NCBI GenBank assembly: GCA_018881555.1
Contig: JACAXG010000107.1
Span: forward strand, 1,826,406-1,890,405
Source of the DNA: Amblyornis subalaris
Lineage: Eukaryota; Chordata; Aves; Passeriformes; Ptilonorhynchidae
Length of the DNA stretch: 64,000 bases
Reading direction: 5' to 3'
Shown here: positions 1 through 12,300 of the stretch, one piece after another
How the letters are laid out: each line of letters begins with the position of its first letter
Numbering within the stretch: the stretch's first letter is position 1
Notes under the pieces: generated by a model
The model's database searches: none
Told to the model about the DNA's origin: nothing
The model's input: the letters and a program-made list of their open reading frames with translations, nothing else
Position numbers and translations under genes: made by a program

Positions 1-355
1 TNCCTGCCTTCCCCCATCTTATAAACATAAAACGACTCTCTTCTCTCCAGTTGATTAAAACTAAAAAATAAATTTCAAAAACATTTATGAAAAGTTCATC
101 TGAACCCAAAATGAAACCCCAAAATAATCTTGAACATGAACACAAAATATTTGTTTGCAAACAATATTTTTCATTTTTTCTCTTAAAAATGATACAAATC
201 TTATCTGTTTTGTAGCTGGTTTTTCTACTTCAATGTTACTGCACGGAGAAATTTCAATGCATATGAGCAAGAGTTAGATGGATATTAGCAAAACACATTC
301 TACTCATTCAAGGATGAATCTAAGCTGGTATCCAACATAATAGTTTTTACGATCT
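1..355. other. AT-rich unique DNA, no gene seen
   Basis: AT-rich sequence without recognisable repeat family or coding signal. Short open frames exist on the minus strand but show no family motif and no splice or start context. It leads directly into a pyrimidine hexamer repeat. Confidence 0.6.
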
Positions 356-387
356 CTTTTTCTTTTTCTTTTTCTTTTTCTTTTTCT
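356..387 (+). repeat. (TTTTTC)n hexamer microsatellite, left flank of gap
   Basis: About five perfect TTTTTC units run straight into the N block. On the right side of the gap the sequence resumes as impure T-rich DNA (753-776). The gap therefore sits inside a pyrimidine-rich repeat. Open frames computed through this block (KEKEKE or RKRKRK repeats) are artefacts of the hexamer and the Ns. Confidence 0.9.
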
Positions 388-752
388 NNNNNNNNNNNNN
401 NNNNNNNNNNNNNNNNNNNNNNNNNNNNNNNNNNNNNNNNNNNNNNNNNNNNNNNNNNNNNNNNNNNNNNNNNNNNNNNNNNNNNNNNNNNNNNNNNNNN
501 NNNNNNNNNNNNNNNNNNNNNNNNNNNNNNNNNNNNNNNNNNNNNNNNNNNNNNNNNNNNNNNNNNNNNNNNNNNNNNNNNNNNNNNNNNNNNNNNNNNN
601 NNNNNNNNNNNNNNNNNNNNNNNNNNNNNNNNNNNNNNNNNNNNNNNNNNNNNNNNNNNNNNNNNNNNNNNNNNNNNNNNNNNNNNNNNNNNNNNNNNNN
701 NNNNNNNNNNNNNNNNNNNNNNNNNNNNNNNNNNNNNNNNNNNNNNNNNNNN
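388..752. other. assembly gap (365 N)
   Basis: A continuous run of N bounded by a pyrimidine hexamer repeat on the left and a T-rich remnant on the right. The natural reading is a repeat array that short reads could not cross. The N count may be a size estimate rather than the real length. Confidence 0.98.
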
Positions 753-776
753 TCTTTTTATTTTTTCTTTTTTTTT

Positions 777-3127
777 GACACAGACTATGCTCCGAGTCAT
801 AGCTGTGCTTCAAACCCACCAGAAAAGTCTTTCCCTCAATGCTCAGCATCTCTTCTGGGAATTCAAAAGAATGGCAAAAATCATTTCAGAGGGGAAACTG
901 CATGGAGACTTGCTGCTTGAGAACAAGGAAAGATGATCACTCATAATACACAGGTAGGAAATGAAGCAGGAAAGCTATCAGATCCAGACTTCCTCCATGA
1001 ATAGAGGTTACCAAAACAAGAACTCCAAAATAAAAAAGGAAATCATTGACATTTGGTCAATCGGGACTGAACTGGCTGGAGGANTTCCGGGCAGAGAGGG
1101 AGCTGCTGTGACTCAGACAACCAGGCAGGAAAGTTGCTGAGGGCCAAATGCCAGCAAAAACATGGGAAATGTGTTACTCCACTAAGGTTAAAGAAACTTC
1201 CCACTCTTGCTCCTCTTTACCACTCTCCTCTTCCAGGTGAGACCAGACTTGGGCAGTGGCAGAGCTCTTCAGATGGTTCCTACTGAAGGTCTGAACTTTC
1301 CCCCCTGCCTGGCTGTCCCTTCCCATCCTGCCAACCTTACTCCTTCTTGAAAAAGACACTTTTTAGATATCACATCTGCTTTCCACCATGCCCATGTGGA
1401 GAAAATCATGCATTGTCCCCCCTTCTCAACTCCATNGCACAATTTTATTGGTGTTTCTAAGACACCTTAATGGAACAAATGAGTCAAAACATTAGTAAGA
1501 GGCCAGGCCAGGGTGAGGGTTTCACCTGAAAACATTAACACCCACAAGGACTATTATCATCACTTCGTCTGACTCCTGCCTGATGCTGTCTACGGAATTT
1601 CAACAGGGATAAGTTTAATGAGCCCCCCTGAATTGTCCTGAAACTTGAGGGTATTTTTCAAAATGATATTTAGTCCATATTTTAAAAGTTAGAAGGTCTG
1701 AGGCTCTAGTCCTCTTGATATGCTGCAAAAATGATTAATTACTCACATGTAAAAAAAAAAAAAGAGAAATTTTTTAGACACACACCCTCACATGGCTTAT
1801 AGGAGGAATTTTGGAGTTCAGAAATTCATGTGAGGTCATTCCTATGTAACTCCCTTAGTCCTAAGAAATCTTTGTGGATTATTTTAAATCTTTCTGTTGC
1901 AGAGTCCAGCTTTTATGTCATTCTTAAACTCCTTCTCAAAGGCATTAATATTTTGATGATATAGAGTGTAAGTTCTGAGCTGTGTGACTACAGTTTTATA
2001 TGATCAACACTAGGCATTGACAGAGCACTTACATGCCACATTTTTACCACACAGCTCTTTTAATAAAAGTTATAATATTATTAATGTCTTTTAAACTATA
2101 CATTAATAAATAAATTAATGTAATGTTTGTAATGTTTCTNCACCAGTTATGATAGAGGAGTTTTGACTGAGCCAGGATTTCAGAAAAAAAAAAAACAGAA
2201 ATGTGAGGTAAAATGAATTTTGATACAGATAATGTGCAATATCGACAAATCTGAAGCTGGAACACTTCACTGAAACTGATTCAGATATGAAAGCATGCAC
2301 ACCAGAGTTAGAAGGTATAAGTAGTTGATAGAAAGAGAACACTTTTAATCTTCTCTGTAACTATGGTTTTAACATAGTCATGGACTCACACTTTCCTATA
2401 TATATATTTAAGATCTTAATCCTTAAATGTGGAATGCAACCAGAGAAAGGAATCAGGTGAAATGCATGTATTGCTATTCTGGGCATGTACTGTGCATAAG
2501 TGTATTCATAATAAAGGGAGTATACAAGTTTGAGATAGATAGATACATAGATACACAAACAGATAAAAAGTGGATTCTCATCTGCAGAACTTCTCAAATA
2601 GGTACATTATTTAGTTCTCTTTTATCTATTCAGATATCTCTCTTCANCAGGGAAAAAAATGCCTAGGAATTCATTTCCTTTGAGAGTTTAACTCTTTCTC
2701 AAAACTCATCCAAAATTTGCCAAAAGGTTCACAGGTTACTGTGGGCACCTCACAGATACACAGTGAAGGTTCACAGAGTCCTCATGTCCCTACAAAATCA
2801 GGCTTAACAGGCCACATTTATGAATCTTTCTACAAAACTGACTCAAATGTGGATGGAGCAGAGATCAAGGAGTGTTTCATGACCCAGAGAATAGCTCCAG
2901 CTTTTCAGGTTGCAGTAAGAGATGTGGGCATGACTGAGGACCTTTTTCTCTCTCTTTACGGNTGGGATCTGACCATACTTTCTTCCTGTCCCTGGCAGCA
3001 CTGGACATTGTGGGTTTTTTCCCCAGATCAGAGCTCTAGGAACAAGATGTCGTATTACATGGANGCTGTCATGTCTGCCACACTCCTCAGCCTAAAATCA
3101 CTGAACCTCAGCATCAGTCAAGCTTCA
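777..3127. other. unique DNA, no gene seen
   Basis: Mostly unique AT-rich sequence. It contains an A13 run (1751-1763) and a short impure GATA-type tract (2534-2556). A 161-codon open frame on the plus strand (2717-3202) has no recognisable domain, contains two Ns and runs into an old CR1 copy at its 3' end. I judge it non-coding. Confidence 0.55.
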
Positions 3128-3440
3128 AGTGACCTTTGGAGATGTCCAGTTCAATCTCCTCCTCTCACAGTAGACCAGGTTGCTCAGAGCCTTGTCCATT
3201 AAAGTATTTTATATCCCTAAGAATTTAGGAAGATCCCACAGCCTCTCCAGGCAGACTGTTCCAGCTGTTAGCCACTTCCACAGTAAACACAGTCCCTGTG
3301 TTTAAAGGTCCTGTCTTGCAATGTCAGCATTGTCTCTGGACCTTTTTTAGCACACATTTGGCAAGAGTCTGGGTTCATCTTTTCACACCACCCTTTAGGC
3401 AGTGGAAGATGGTTCTACCAAGCCTCCCCTTCTCGTAAGT
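3128..3440 (-). mobile_element. CR1 LINE fragment, old and decayed
   Basis: Read on the plus strand this is a degenerate reverse complement of a CR1 3' region. In order it shows a 'GGTTGCTCAGAGCCTTGTCCA' type block, 'CCACAGCCTCTCCAGGCAG', 'CTGTTCCAGCTGTTAGCCAC', and further on 'AGAGTCTGGGTTCATCTTTTC'. The last block matches the upstream part of CR1 ORF2. The many differences from the younger copies in the window indicate an old insertion. Boundaries are approximate. Confidence 0.7.
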
Positions 3441-5309
3441 TTTTTTCCTCTCTCCTTACTTGTATGAGAACCCATGTGTAAAGCTACAAGAGGGAAACAC
3501 AGAGCTAACACCTCACAGAAGAGGCTTGTCTGACCATGTTCTAGGCAGTCTCCCTTCCAGTGAGAGCCTGATGTCATTAAAATAAGCACAGAGACAAATT
3601 TTTGGATATTCGAAGTAAGATTCTCTTCATATTTAACAAAAGCTGCTGAAACTTGGAGGTTTGCCATTTCTGAATTCCTCAGCCATTTGAGGTTCATCAC
3701 TCACCGAACTTTTTAGATGTGGCTCTGTGCTAATCACCAGTCCTTGGACACAGAAGTCCAAGATCTCCCTGAAACAACGAACATCATAATATTGTGGTGT
3801 GGGAGAGCTGAAACTGCTCAAAGAGGCCACGTCACCCACTGCTAAGCCCAGAATTTGCAAGGCAAGTCAATAAATCAGGAGGTGACAGTAAATTTTTAAC
3901 AGTGTACATACTCAGGCATGAGCAAGAGCCCAGTTTATTTTACGGGGATGATGGCAGCGGTGAAGAATGCTGCGGTGATATGGACAACGTGGTGGCACAC
4001 CTGTAACCTCCAGGTCTGAGAGAGAGAACTGTTTGCACTTCATCATTCCAGGAAGAAAAAAAACACCCAGACCTCCTGCCACAACACACCCTAAACGGAG
4101 CCTTACTGTCCCGAGGAAAAAAAAAACCCCATAACGTACAAAGTATACCTTGTCAATGTTATTCTCAGTGATTATGCACTTCCATGGTATGTGGAAGTTT
4201 TATAGAGCAATTACATCCATTGTGACTTTNTAATTACAGTATTAGGAGGTCACAGACGGAGAAACTTTGCCAACTCTATTGATTTTTGAGGCTAGCCCGA
4301 ACAGGATATAGATTTGCACTGGACCTGTAACTTTTCCATATGTACACAAAGTGCTGTCTGCTCAGGAGACAAGCACTGGTAAGTGGTGTTCATGCCAGCC
4401 ATGGGCCAGAGTCTGATCTCTAGTGCTCTTTCAACATAAATCTGCATGATCACCCTGGNAAAAGAGTGTCTTTGTGGAATAAGTAATTAGGGAGAAGTCC
4501 CAGAGATTGGAGGAAACAGTTAAAAGTCATTTAGCAACTAAAATCAACCTTCCTGACTACCAGCATGTTTTGGATTGTGTTTATAGCCCCTAACTATTTA
4601 CTTTTTGACTTTTTAGTTTTTTAAGTATTTGCTTTTTGAACCATCCATTCTACAGCAAAAATTCCGTCTTGGACAATGGTGTAAGGGAAGAGCTGATTGA
4701 TTTTTTTAAACTCTACAGTGCATTTTCACTAGAGAAGAAAACCTAAGAAAGAAAGAGTTTTTATTNAGGAAGTGGCAAAATTGCTGGAGTTATTGAACTG
4801 AATAAGGCTGAACTGATCTTACTTAGGTAGATAAGAGCTGTGTTCACAGAGCATGGTGGATCCCTGCCACACCACTCTTCGTGAGAATGATGGGAAACCT
4901 CAGCCATTCCACAGAGCACACATTCCTTAGTATAAATTTAGGCACNCAGCTTCTTGTCAGTAGGGGTACCGGCATAATTAATTTTCTGAACAATGAAAAA
5001 AAAAAAATTAAAACAAAATTGGAAGGGGGATGGTTGTTGTTATTGTTTGGTTGTTTTGTTTTTTCAGGGTGTTAAATCAAAATTAAGTCCTTCATTTTAA
5101 ACCAAAAGGAAATGTTTTTAAAAAAATCAGGGACTTCAGAATGCTTCCCACTCATTCTGATATGATGCATTCTAGATTTCTTTCAAGCATGAAAGGTTTC
5201 TTCCACATGCTGTCTTCAATAAATATGCAGAAAATTTATAGAAAATAAAGGGAACCCTCTGGAAACAACATTTCCATAGAAGATATTGAAATGTAGTGCT
5301 TTATTAAGG
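3441..5309. other. unique DNA, no gene seen
   Basis: Unique sequence with no coding or repeat signature that I recognise. It has a few short A-runs (for example 4996-5008) and isolated Ns. Two overlapping minus-strand open frames (3395-3700 and 3633-3860) carry no family motif. Confidence 0.55.
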
Positions 5310-5587
5310 TAGTGATAGGACAAAGGTGAATGGTTTTAAGATGACAAAGGGCAGGTTTAGATCAGACATTAGGAAGAAATTCTTGGCTGAGAGGGTGGTG
5401 AGGCTCTGGCACAGGTTGCCCNGAGAAGCTGTGGCTGCCCCATCCCTGGAAGAGTCCAAGGCCAGGTGGGATGGGGCCCTGAGCAACCTGCTCCAGTGAA
5501 AGGTGTCCCTGCCCATGGCAGGGGGGTTGGAATGAGATGGTCTTTAAGGTCCCTTCGACCGCAAACCATTTTATGATTCTATGATGG
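5310..5587 (+). mobile_element. CR1 LINE 3' end, 5'-truncated
   Basis: A clear sense-strand CR1 3' segment. It runs from the 'AGTGATAGGACAAAGGTGAATGG' region through the 'AGATCAGACATTAGGAAGAAATTCTT' ORF2 block and 'GAGAAGCTGTGGCTGCCCC'. It ends with 'GTCCCTGCCCATGGCAGGG' and the 'TTATGATTCTATGATGG' tail. The short open frames on the opposite strand are shadows of this element. 5' truncation is normal for CR1, which is reverse-transcribed from its 3' end. Confidence 0.95.
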
Positions 5588-6647
5588 TATTTCTATAATA
5601 TTAATCAAAATCCATTTTTTTTTCAGTTGAATGAAAATTTGGTAAACTGTAGGTGGCACTATNGAACATTTTGGTACAACTGACTGCTTTTTTCACTGAA
5701 AAAATGAGACATTCCAAGGTATTCAAAAATATGACGTTAAAACGTCAAAAATGTTCTAACACCTACTGAGAAACTTGTAACAGCATTTTGAACAAATTCC
5801 TTTCACAATATGTTTATTAAAAATCTATACTTTTATAAATTATATTTTGAGGTTTTTGTGTCGGGAAAACCAGAATCAACCTCCCTTTACTTTCCTATTG
5901 GCTTCCCACTCCGGGATGTGCATATTCTAGATTGATCTGAAAATCACATCTGCCTAAAATCTCACCCAAACTGTCCCATACAGATGAATTTTGAAGTAGT
6001 TTGAAAAAGATAAATTATTTTCAAGGGACAGAAATATAACAAAAACAATAAATGAACTTTTCTTCTTCAAGCAGAGCAGAGTGTAGGAGAGAACCTTTAA
6101 CTGTCACTGTGGACAAGACTACNTTTTACACCAGGGTTACTGAGCACTGCTGCGTGTAATATAATGGGGACATTAAATAAGGGTAAGTGTAATTAACACA
6201 TAACATTAGTAAGAGTCAATTTTCATTCTCTTCTTGAGGCCGACTGGCATTATCATTATTTTATTTTTTAATTTCCTGCTGATATCGCCTTCTTTACCAG
6301 CCTTCTCATATAACTGAGATAAGCTGTTGCACGTTTTGATTTGAAAGCAAGAGGAATGGTAATTAAGTAATTTGAAAATGAAAAGAGCTTAATCAAAGGG
6401 GCTTGTACAGTATGAAACTGTGCAGAACTTCCGTCTACCTTTGAGAAAGACCCTCCTTCAAAATCTCTCCTGGCAAAACAACCACATCCTGATCCTGGTC
6501 TCATTTATTTCAAGAGCAAAGCCTCCACTGCATGTCTAACATGACATCTCAAAATATAATTATTTCAAGGGCTGAAAGTCAGTTTTAAATGCATGATTTA
6601 GGGCTGGGAACACCAAAGAAGCCCAAGTCACTCTGAATCCAAAGCGT
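5588..6647. other. unique DNA with homeodomain-type motifs
   Basis: No gene or repeat seen. The part at about 6170-6480 has several TAAT/ATTA cores, including a TAATTA and a TAATTAAG, and mixed composition without simple-sequence decay. That is the look of a conserved non-coding element, but conservation cannot be judged from one sequence. Confidence 0.45.
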
Positions 6648-6738
6648 GGATTGGATCTCCAGGGGTGCCCAGGCACACCAGGCTGCTCGCTGAGTTGGTC
6701 ACACCACTCACAATGTGATTCTATGATTTTGTGATCAT
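6648..6738 (+). mobile_element. possible CR1 tail remnant
   Basis: The segment ends in 'TGTGATTCTATGATTTTGTG', which resembles the CR1 octamer tail. It is preceded by a 'TTGGATCTCCAGGGGTGCCC' stretch that resembles the last bases before the tail in some CR1 subfamilies. The middle does not align by eye, so identity and 5' limit are uncertain. Confidence 0.4.
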
Positions 6739-9041
6739 AACAAAGAAGGCTTCAGTGATATTCTGGAATGCAGAAGTAACAGCATTGAAAAAAAAAAAGA
6801 GGAGAAATCGGATTCTGGTTCTAACACCTCAGGGTTTGCTCACCACATAACTTGTGAAACAGTAAATAATAATGAACTGTGAACCAAAACTCAAGACTGT
6901 TTGCTTTTATTTGAATATCATGACACTCAGGCCACAGACACATAGAATTATAGAATCCTCATAGCATGAGCCCTCAACTCTTGCTTCCACAGCAAAAAAC
7001 CCATTGCTTTTTTTCAGTTCTGATATAACCTGGTGATTTGGCAATGCCTGTGGACAAAAGATGATGGAAGTTTGAAGACCCTATGCATAAAGAAAAAATT
7101 ACATTTGGGTCATCCACACCCTGGACAAACAATCCTGTATAGCTAATGCTTAGATAAGGGAGAATAGAATCAGGCCATGTGTTTCCTTTCCAACTAATAT
7201 ACATGTGTATGTGTGTATAGTGAGATACAGATTGTNATGGCCATTTTTCTATACAGATTATGGTAATGATTAAATGAGCATGAATACAGACTTCTGAAAA
7301 CGATAACAAGTAGGGGAAATTCCATCCTATTTTGTATCTCTATCTTTTCTGTGAACATTACTTTGTTATCTGCAATATGCAAGTCTTTGAATAGGTGCTA
7401 TTAATTTAATATGCATTTATTCTTTCTGATCTCTCTTTAATTTTAAATTAAGTGAAGTCAATGATCAAAGAAAGGCCAGAATAATAACCCTGTAGGATGA
7501 TTTTTTTTTTATCTTTTCTTTTGGTCACAGAAAGCAATGAGAAGTAGCACTGTCTGTTTTTTCTGGGCCAGTTCTGCAATGTGTACCTAGGTGACAATGT
7601 GGCCTGCAGTAATACCAAAGGACATGGGAGTCACCCAAACAAACAACTGCCAAGTAGAGCAAAGGCCTCTGATCAAACTCTAAACACCCTTATTTACCTT
7701 TTGTGTTTCAGCAGTTGCTAAGAGCCACAAGCTTATTGCTCCAAGCCATTAAACTTGGAGCAGAAAGACTATCCCTGCCCCAAAGAATCTGCCATAATAG
7801 GTTGTTTAACTCTGTATAACTTAATCTCCTTAAGAGTGAAAGACATATATCCACACACCCAAACTCTTTTCAACAGAGTATTTAACTGTGCTCTTTAAAA
7901 CACATGACAAAGATTGGAACCATCCTTGAGCTACTAAATTTCTTTGGCACTCTGCAGAAAACAAAGTCATGTCTATGACAGAATCAATACCCAAACAATA
8001 CTTAGGAGGAAGTGGGCTGAGAACTTATCATTTTTTATAAGCCACGACTAAAGCAAATTATTTTCAGAGAGACCCCTGTAGCATGTCTACAGTTTTATAC
8101 AGAGAGATGAGCTCTGCAGAGAGGATACAGTTCCTGTTAGACCAACCAGCATGGCTGGGGAACAAAAGCAACAAAAAAAAAAAGCTCTGAGGCACAGTGG
8201 AGCTTCATCCAGTCAAAGGGCTTGTCCATCAGAAAGACAGGGGATGTATTTAACCCTTTTTTCCTCACTTGATTTCATCATCTCTTTCTTCAAAACTTCT
8301 TACATCAATAGACAATATTGGTCAATAGTTCAATAAGCTGTGAGATGCCCAATTGCAGGACACAGCTCAAGATTGNATCATCCCTTTGAACACAGGTGCC
8401 TCCTTGGCACCAGGGGTTAAGCTCTGGACTATGAAGACCAGAAGTGAGCTTAGAAATTTCTTGGAAGTTTGCCCTTTCACCCAGCAATTAAAGACACTAA
8501 ATAGAAAACCCTAATGTGTGGGTTCTGAGTGCTAGAGCAGCTGAGGAGGCCAAAGAAGCTACATATCTAATCTAGGGATTTTGGGGGGAAATGTCATAGT
8601 GGATAGCAAAACTTTAGAATTTTTTTNGTTTTTTCTTCCCATTTTGAGTTGTGACATGTATTAACCAAGCATGTCCAGTTCCAGTTTTGCTAAATTGTTC
8701 TGCAGAGTGAAAAATGAAAATTTTGTTGAATTCCTTGTGGGCTTTAATGACTAAAAGAAACTTTTAGTATGAAAAATTATGTTTCTTTTCCAAAACAAAA
8801 CAAAANGAAACAAAATATTATTTCTGGACAACCTTTGCTCTTTANCTTACACCTACTGTGGTCAGAATTAGTTGTCTCTACATTGGACCAGACAAATCTG
8901 CATTGGCATTCAGCTCATTCAGCCTCTGGCAGCACCTATCCTTTTATCAGCAGGTAGGTATTTTTAAAACCAACGTCTGAAATAACAAAAAAATTGTGTA
9001 ACAGTTGGGGTTTTTTTCCATTTATTATTTTCTCAAGAGGG
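6739..9041. other. unique DNA, no gene seen
   Basis: AT-rich unique sequence. A short 'CATAGAATTATAGAATCCTCATAG' type stretch near 6938-6962 resembles the first bases of an antisense CR1 but is too short to call. Short A and T runs are present. No exon with a plausible reading frame and splice signals was recognised. Confidence 0.5.
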
Positions 9042-9061
9042 TTTTTTTTTTTTTTTTTTTT
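9042..9061 (+). repeat. poly-T tract (T20)
   Basis: An uninterrupted run of 20 T. No retroelement body is recognisable next to it, so it is probably a simple mononucleotide repeat rather than the poly-A of an antisense retrocopy. Confidence 0.9.
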
Positions 9062-11765
9062 GCCACTGTGACATTGAATGTATAGGTTTGGTGCCTTGGA
9101 TTATGTCACAGGGATGGTTGGTAGGGCTTCAGAGCACAGTATCTTCTCTCTTAAAGAACTGGGGAGGTGAAGAGGGATCTCTTTCTGTGGCCTCCTCTTC
9201 TTCTACCATACAAGAAGAAGCCCAGGGAATGATCCTGCTGCAGAACTGAACACAGGTCTCTCTTACACTTTGAGTTTTGTTGCATTTTTCGTGGGAGGCC
9301 ACTTAGAAGTTTAGCAGAAAAATGGATTTTCTAACTATTCGGAAGACTTACTTCCACATTAAATGAGGGGCAGAACTTAAGTGCTGCTAAGTTTACAGAT
9401 ATATAAATCGATTATATCCCTCCTCACTGAAATGCATCTATTTTTGGGGTGGATTGTGGGAGTTGCTCGTTCCACTGGTACACAACAGGTTAAGATGGGA
9501 GGCACAGGTTACTGTTCACAGCCACTGGAAGGGATGACCTGGGCAAGTACAAATTCAGGCACGAATTTCCATTTCTGGAAAGCACTATTACCATATGGAA
9601 AAGTTTGTTGGTTAAATCCCACAAGGTGTACAGATAAACATCACGTCTTGGTATCAGTGGAAATTATCCCCAGTATCAACAATAAGAGCAATTACTTATG
9701 GAGAGAATCACCTCACCTAAATGTAGTTATCTACAAGTCAGGNATCTGATCTAAGGTAACCACCTAAGCTCCCTCTGTGACGAACAGACAGAAATAGGCA
9801 GCGGGAGAGATGGAAACTCATCCCAAGATAAATGTCCTGAGATAGGTAGACTGAATCACCCTCCAGAGGTGCTTATCTCTCTTTACTGACTACAGACGCA
9901 ACACAGATAATTAGCCATGACTAGACACCTAATTTTTGGATACCTAGACACCCAAACTTTGGTGAGATGAATCAGAGCCGGGTGATTCCCGCTAGGTAAA
10001 CTTCCTCCTTCCCGTTCCTCAGTGAGGGAATGTCTGACGCCTGAAANGTAAAGCTTGGATGGTTTCCAAAATGATTTCTTCCCTTTTCATTTAGAATTTT
10101 TTTAGTTCTTTTCTGTATTGCTTTACCTCGTATTGCCCCATTATGAGGATATTCAGTTTGTTGCTCTTAGACTGTACACAAACTGCTATTTTTATTGGAA
10201 AACCTACAACAATTCACTTTCAAAAAGGAAAACGACAGCACATGATAAATATATATTTTAAAACATTATAATAGAATCATCTGTATTTTATTTGCTTCCC
10301 TTCTAAATCGGGTGTAATTTTATGTACAGCTTCGATTTCCCACAGGATTTAAAAAAATTACAGCTTTTTAAGAAGATCTGTGCCTACAAATAAATACAGC
10401 TTCNTTTTATTACAGTGTTTGATATAATTTGTATAAGTTACAGCCTAATAAAAGATAGGGGAGCAAACTTCAAGCCACATCATCTGTTTTTTCCCCCCAG
10501 TAGAGATATAAAATTATATTTGTTCTGGTTCTTTTTGTGTGATTCANCAGATTAGGAAATTTTATTAGACCTCCTACTTCGGGCTTGTAACAAAAAGATC
10601 CTTCCTATGCCAATAAGTGAAGCTTAGAGAAGTTCTGATGCGCTTATAGGCAAAGCGAAAAATATAGGCTGGAAAGGCATCTTCATTTATTTAAGCACAT
10701 ACTTAGTACAAGATTAAAGTTATTTGCTTACATGCTGTCCTTAATATGGATAGGCTTAAAGGCATTTCCATGTATTTTCCTGAATGGAAAACACGTTCTC
10801 AGATGTGCAATGAATTTTCATTATTGTTTATTTGATGTTAAGTATCTGAACGTCAGATGTGCTAATGCACACAAGTGGGGGTAGACCCTGGTTAGTAAAG
10901 TTCACAGGGTGCAGTGTAGGGGCAAAAAGGTTGAATAACAGATGAATAAAAAATCATACCTTTGGGCTGGAATTTCCATGTAAAATTTTGCTCACATTTC
11001 AAATGTGAACAACACATACTTGTTACTCTGGATTTTAGAACATTTTGCCTTATTCCTGTCTATACCTGGCAAAAGAGATGTTTAGGTAAGGCCACNTGTT
11101 TTTCAGTATCAAAATTTCTCTAAGATTCACTGGGTGGCATAGAAAGCCATAGGCTCTCACCAGTCCAGACTAATGTTTTCCAAGTCTTGTGAGAGGAAGT
11201 GATTTTTCTTTTTTTTAAGGAAATCTGGATGAAGTAAGAGACTCAAGAAGCAGGGTAGGGCTTGCACTGTGCAAATTGGCTGCTCGACCACGGGTAGTGA
11301 GGAGCCAAGTAGAAATTTTACCCCTAGTCAATCAAATTTATTTAACCCTTTGGAGTTCTNGTAAATACGGATATTGAGATCCCTGGGACAAATCACGAAG
11401 GCAGACGCGAACGGAATATCACATTTGAACTCATCACAGACCTCAGGGAGCTAGTTTCTATCTCACCAGCTTTGAGAACAGCGAAACCAAACTGTGAAAT
11501 CACTATGATAAAAAAAAGGTGAGCTTTCTGCAACAGACAGGTGGGTATTATTTTCTATTTCTGAAAGGTCTGAAATCTTTTCTTTCACAGAAAGAAAAAA
11601 AAACAACAAAAAATTGTGGTTTTGTGGTTAAAGCACTGAATTCAGACTAGACAGTGCTGGATTCTTGTCACAGCTTTACTTTGGCCCGAGGCTGGGAAAC
11701 CCTTTCGCTTTTCAAACCTGCAGCAATATTGAGGTGCATGTCTGGAGCTAACCAAACCAAAGATC
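9062..11765. other. unique DNA, possible regulatory stretch
   Basis: No gene recognised. A 122-codon open frame at 9381-9749 has no motif. The stretch at about 10090-10460 is very AT-rich yet not simple sequence, with octamer-like and homeobox-like words. It could be a conserved non-coding element, which only a multi-species alignment would show. Confidence 0.45.
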
Positions 11766-11900
11766 ACAGAACCATAGAATGGTTTGGCTTGGAAAGAATC
11801 TTAAAGATCATCTAGTTTCAACCCCTCTGCTGTGGGCAGGGACACCTTTCACTAGACCAGTTTGCTCAGGGCTCCATCCAACCTGGCCTTGAAAAGATCC
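11766..11900 (-). mobile_element. CR1 LINE 3' end, antisense
   Basis: Plus-strand text begins 'CACAGAACCATAGAATGG', the reverse complement of the CR1 tail. It continues through 'TTAAAGATCATCTAG', 'GGGCAGGGACACC' and 'CATCCAACCTGGCCTTGAA', then stops. Only the last 130 bases or so of the element are present. Confidence 0.93.
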
Positions 11901-12220
11901 TGTAGGTCATCCCAGTTAGTGGGATGCAGGATGAAGACCTTAAGTTCTCTGTGACNCTTCCAAATGTGTAAATTTAAGTCTAATATACTTCCTTTGTTTT
12001 CTGTCTCTATTTGCACTGTACATTTAAACGAAACCTGTGAAACAGCCCTTTGGTTCTGCTCGGCTTCATTTGAAATGCAGTTTTCAGCACTGAGGAAATT
12101 GTTTTAAAAGAGAGGGGAGACGGGTGAGTGTCTGGAGAAGCAACAACATAAATGGCACAGTGCTGGAGGAAAGACAGAAAAACGGGAACTTGCTGAAGGT
12201 TGAGAAACGAAGAAACATGA
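11901..12220. other. spacer between two CR1 tails
   Basis: Unique DNA separating two CR1 3' fragments in the same (minus) orientation. It does not resemble CR1 interior, so the two are more likely separate insertions than one element split by an insertion. No gene seen. Confidence 0.55.
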
Positions 12221-12300
12221 TATAGAATCATAGAATGTTGAAATGGTTANGATGGGAANGGACATTAAAGANAATCTAGTTCCAACTTCCCNGCCGTGGA
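12221..12300 (-). mobile_element. very short CR1 3' fragment with N cluster
   Basis: Plus-strand 'TATAGAATCATAGAATG', then 'GGACATTAAAG' and 'TCTAGTTCCAACTTCCC', matches the reverse complement of the CR1 tail. Four Ns fall within about 50 bases. This suggests an ambiguous consensus, perhaps from reads of other copies mapping here. Confidence 0.85.

Noticed and set aside
300..849. Open frames with KEKEKE and RKRKRK repeats
   Set aside because: They are translations of the TTTTTC hexamer and of the N gap.
2717..3202. 161-codon plus-strand open frame
   Set aside because: No family motif, ambiguous residues, and its 3' end lies in an old antisense CR1.
6935..6965. Possible start of an antisense CR1 (CATAGAATTATAGAATC)
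   Set aside because: Only about 20 bases match and the following sequence is unrelated.
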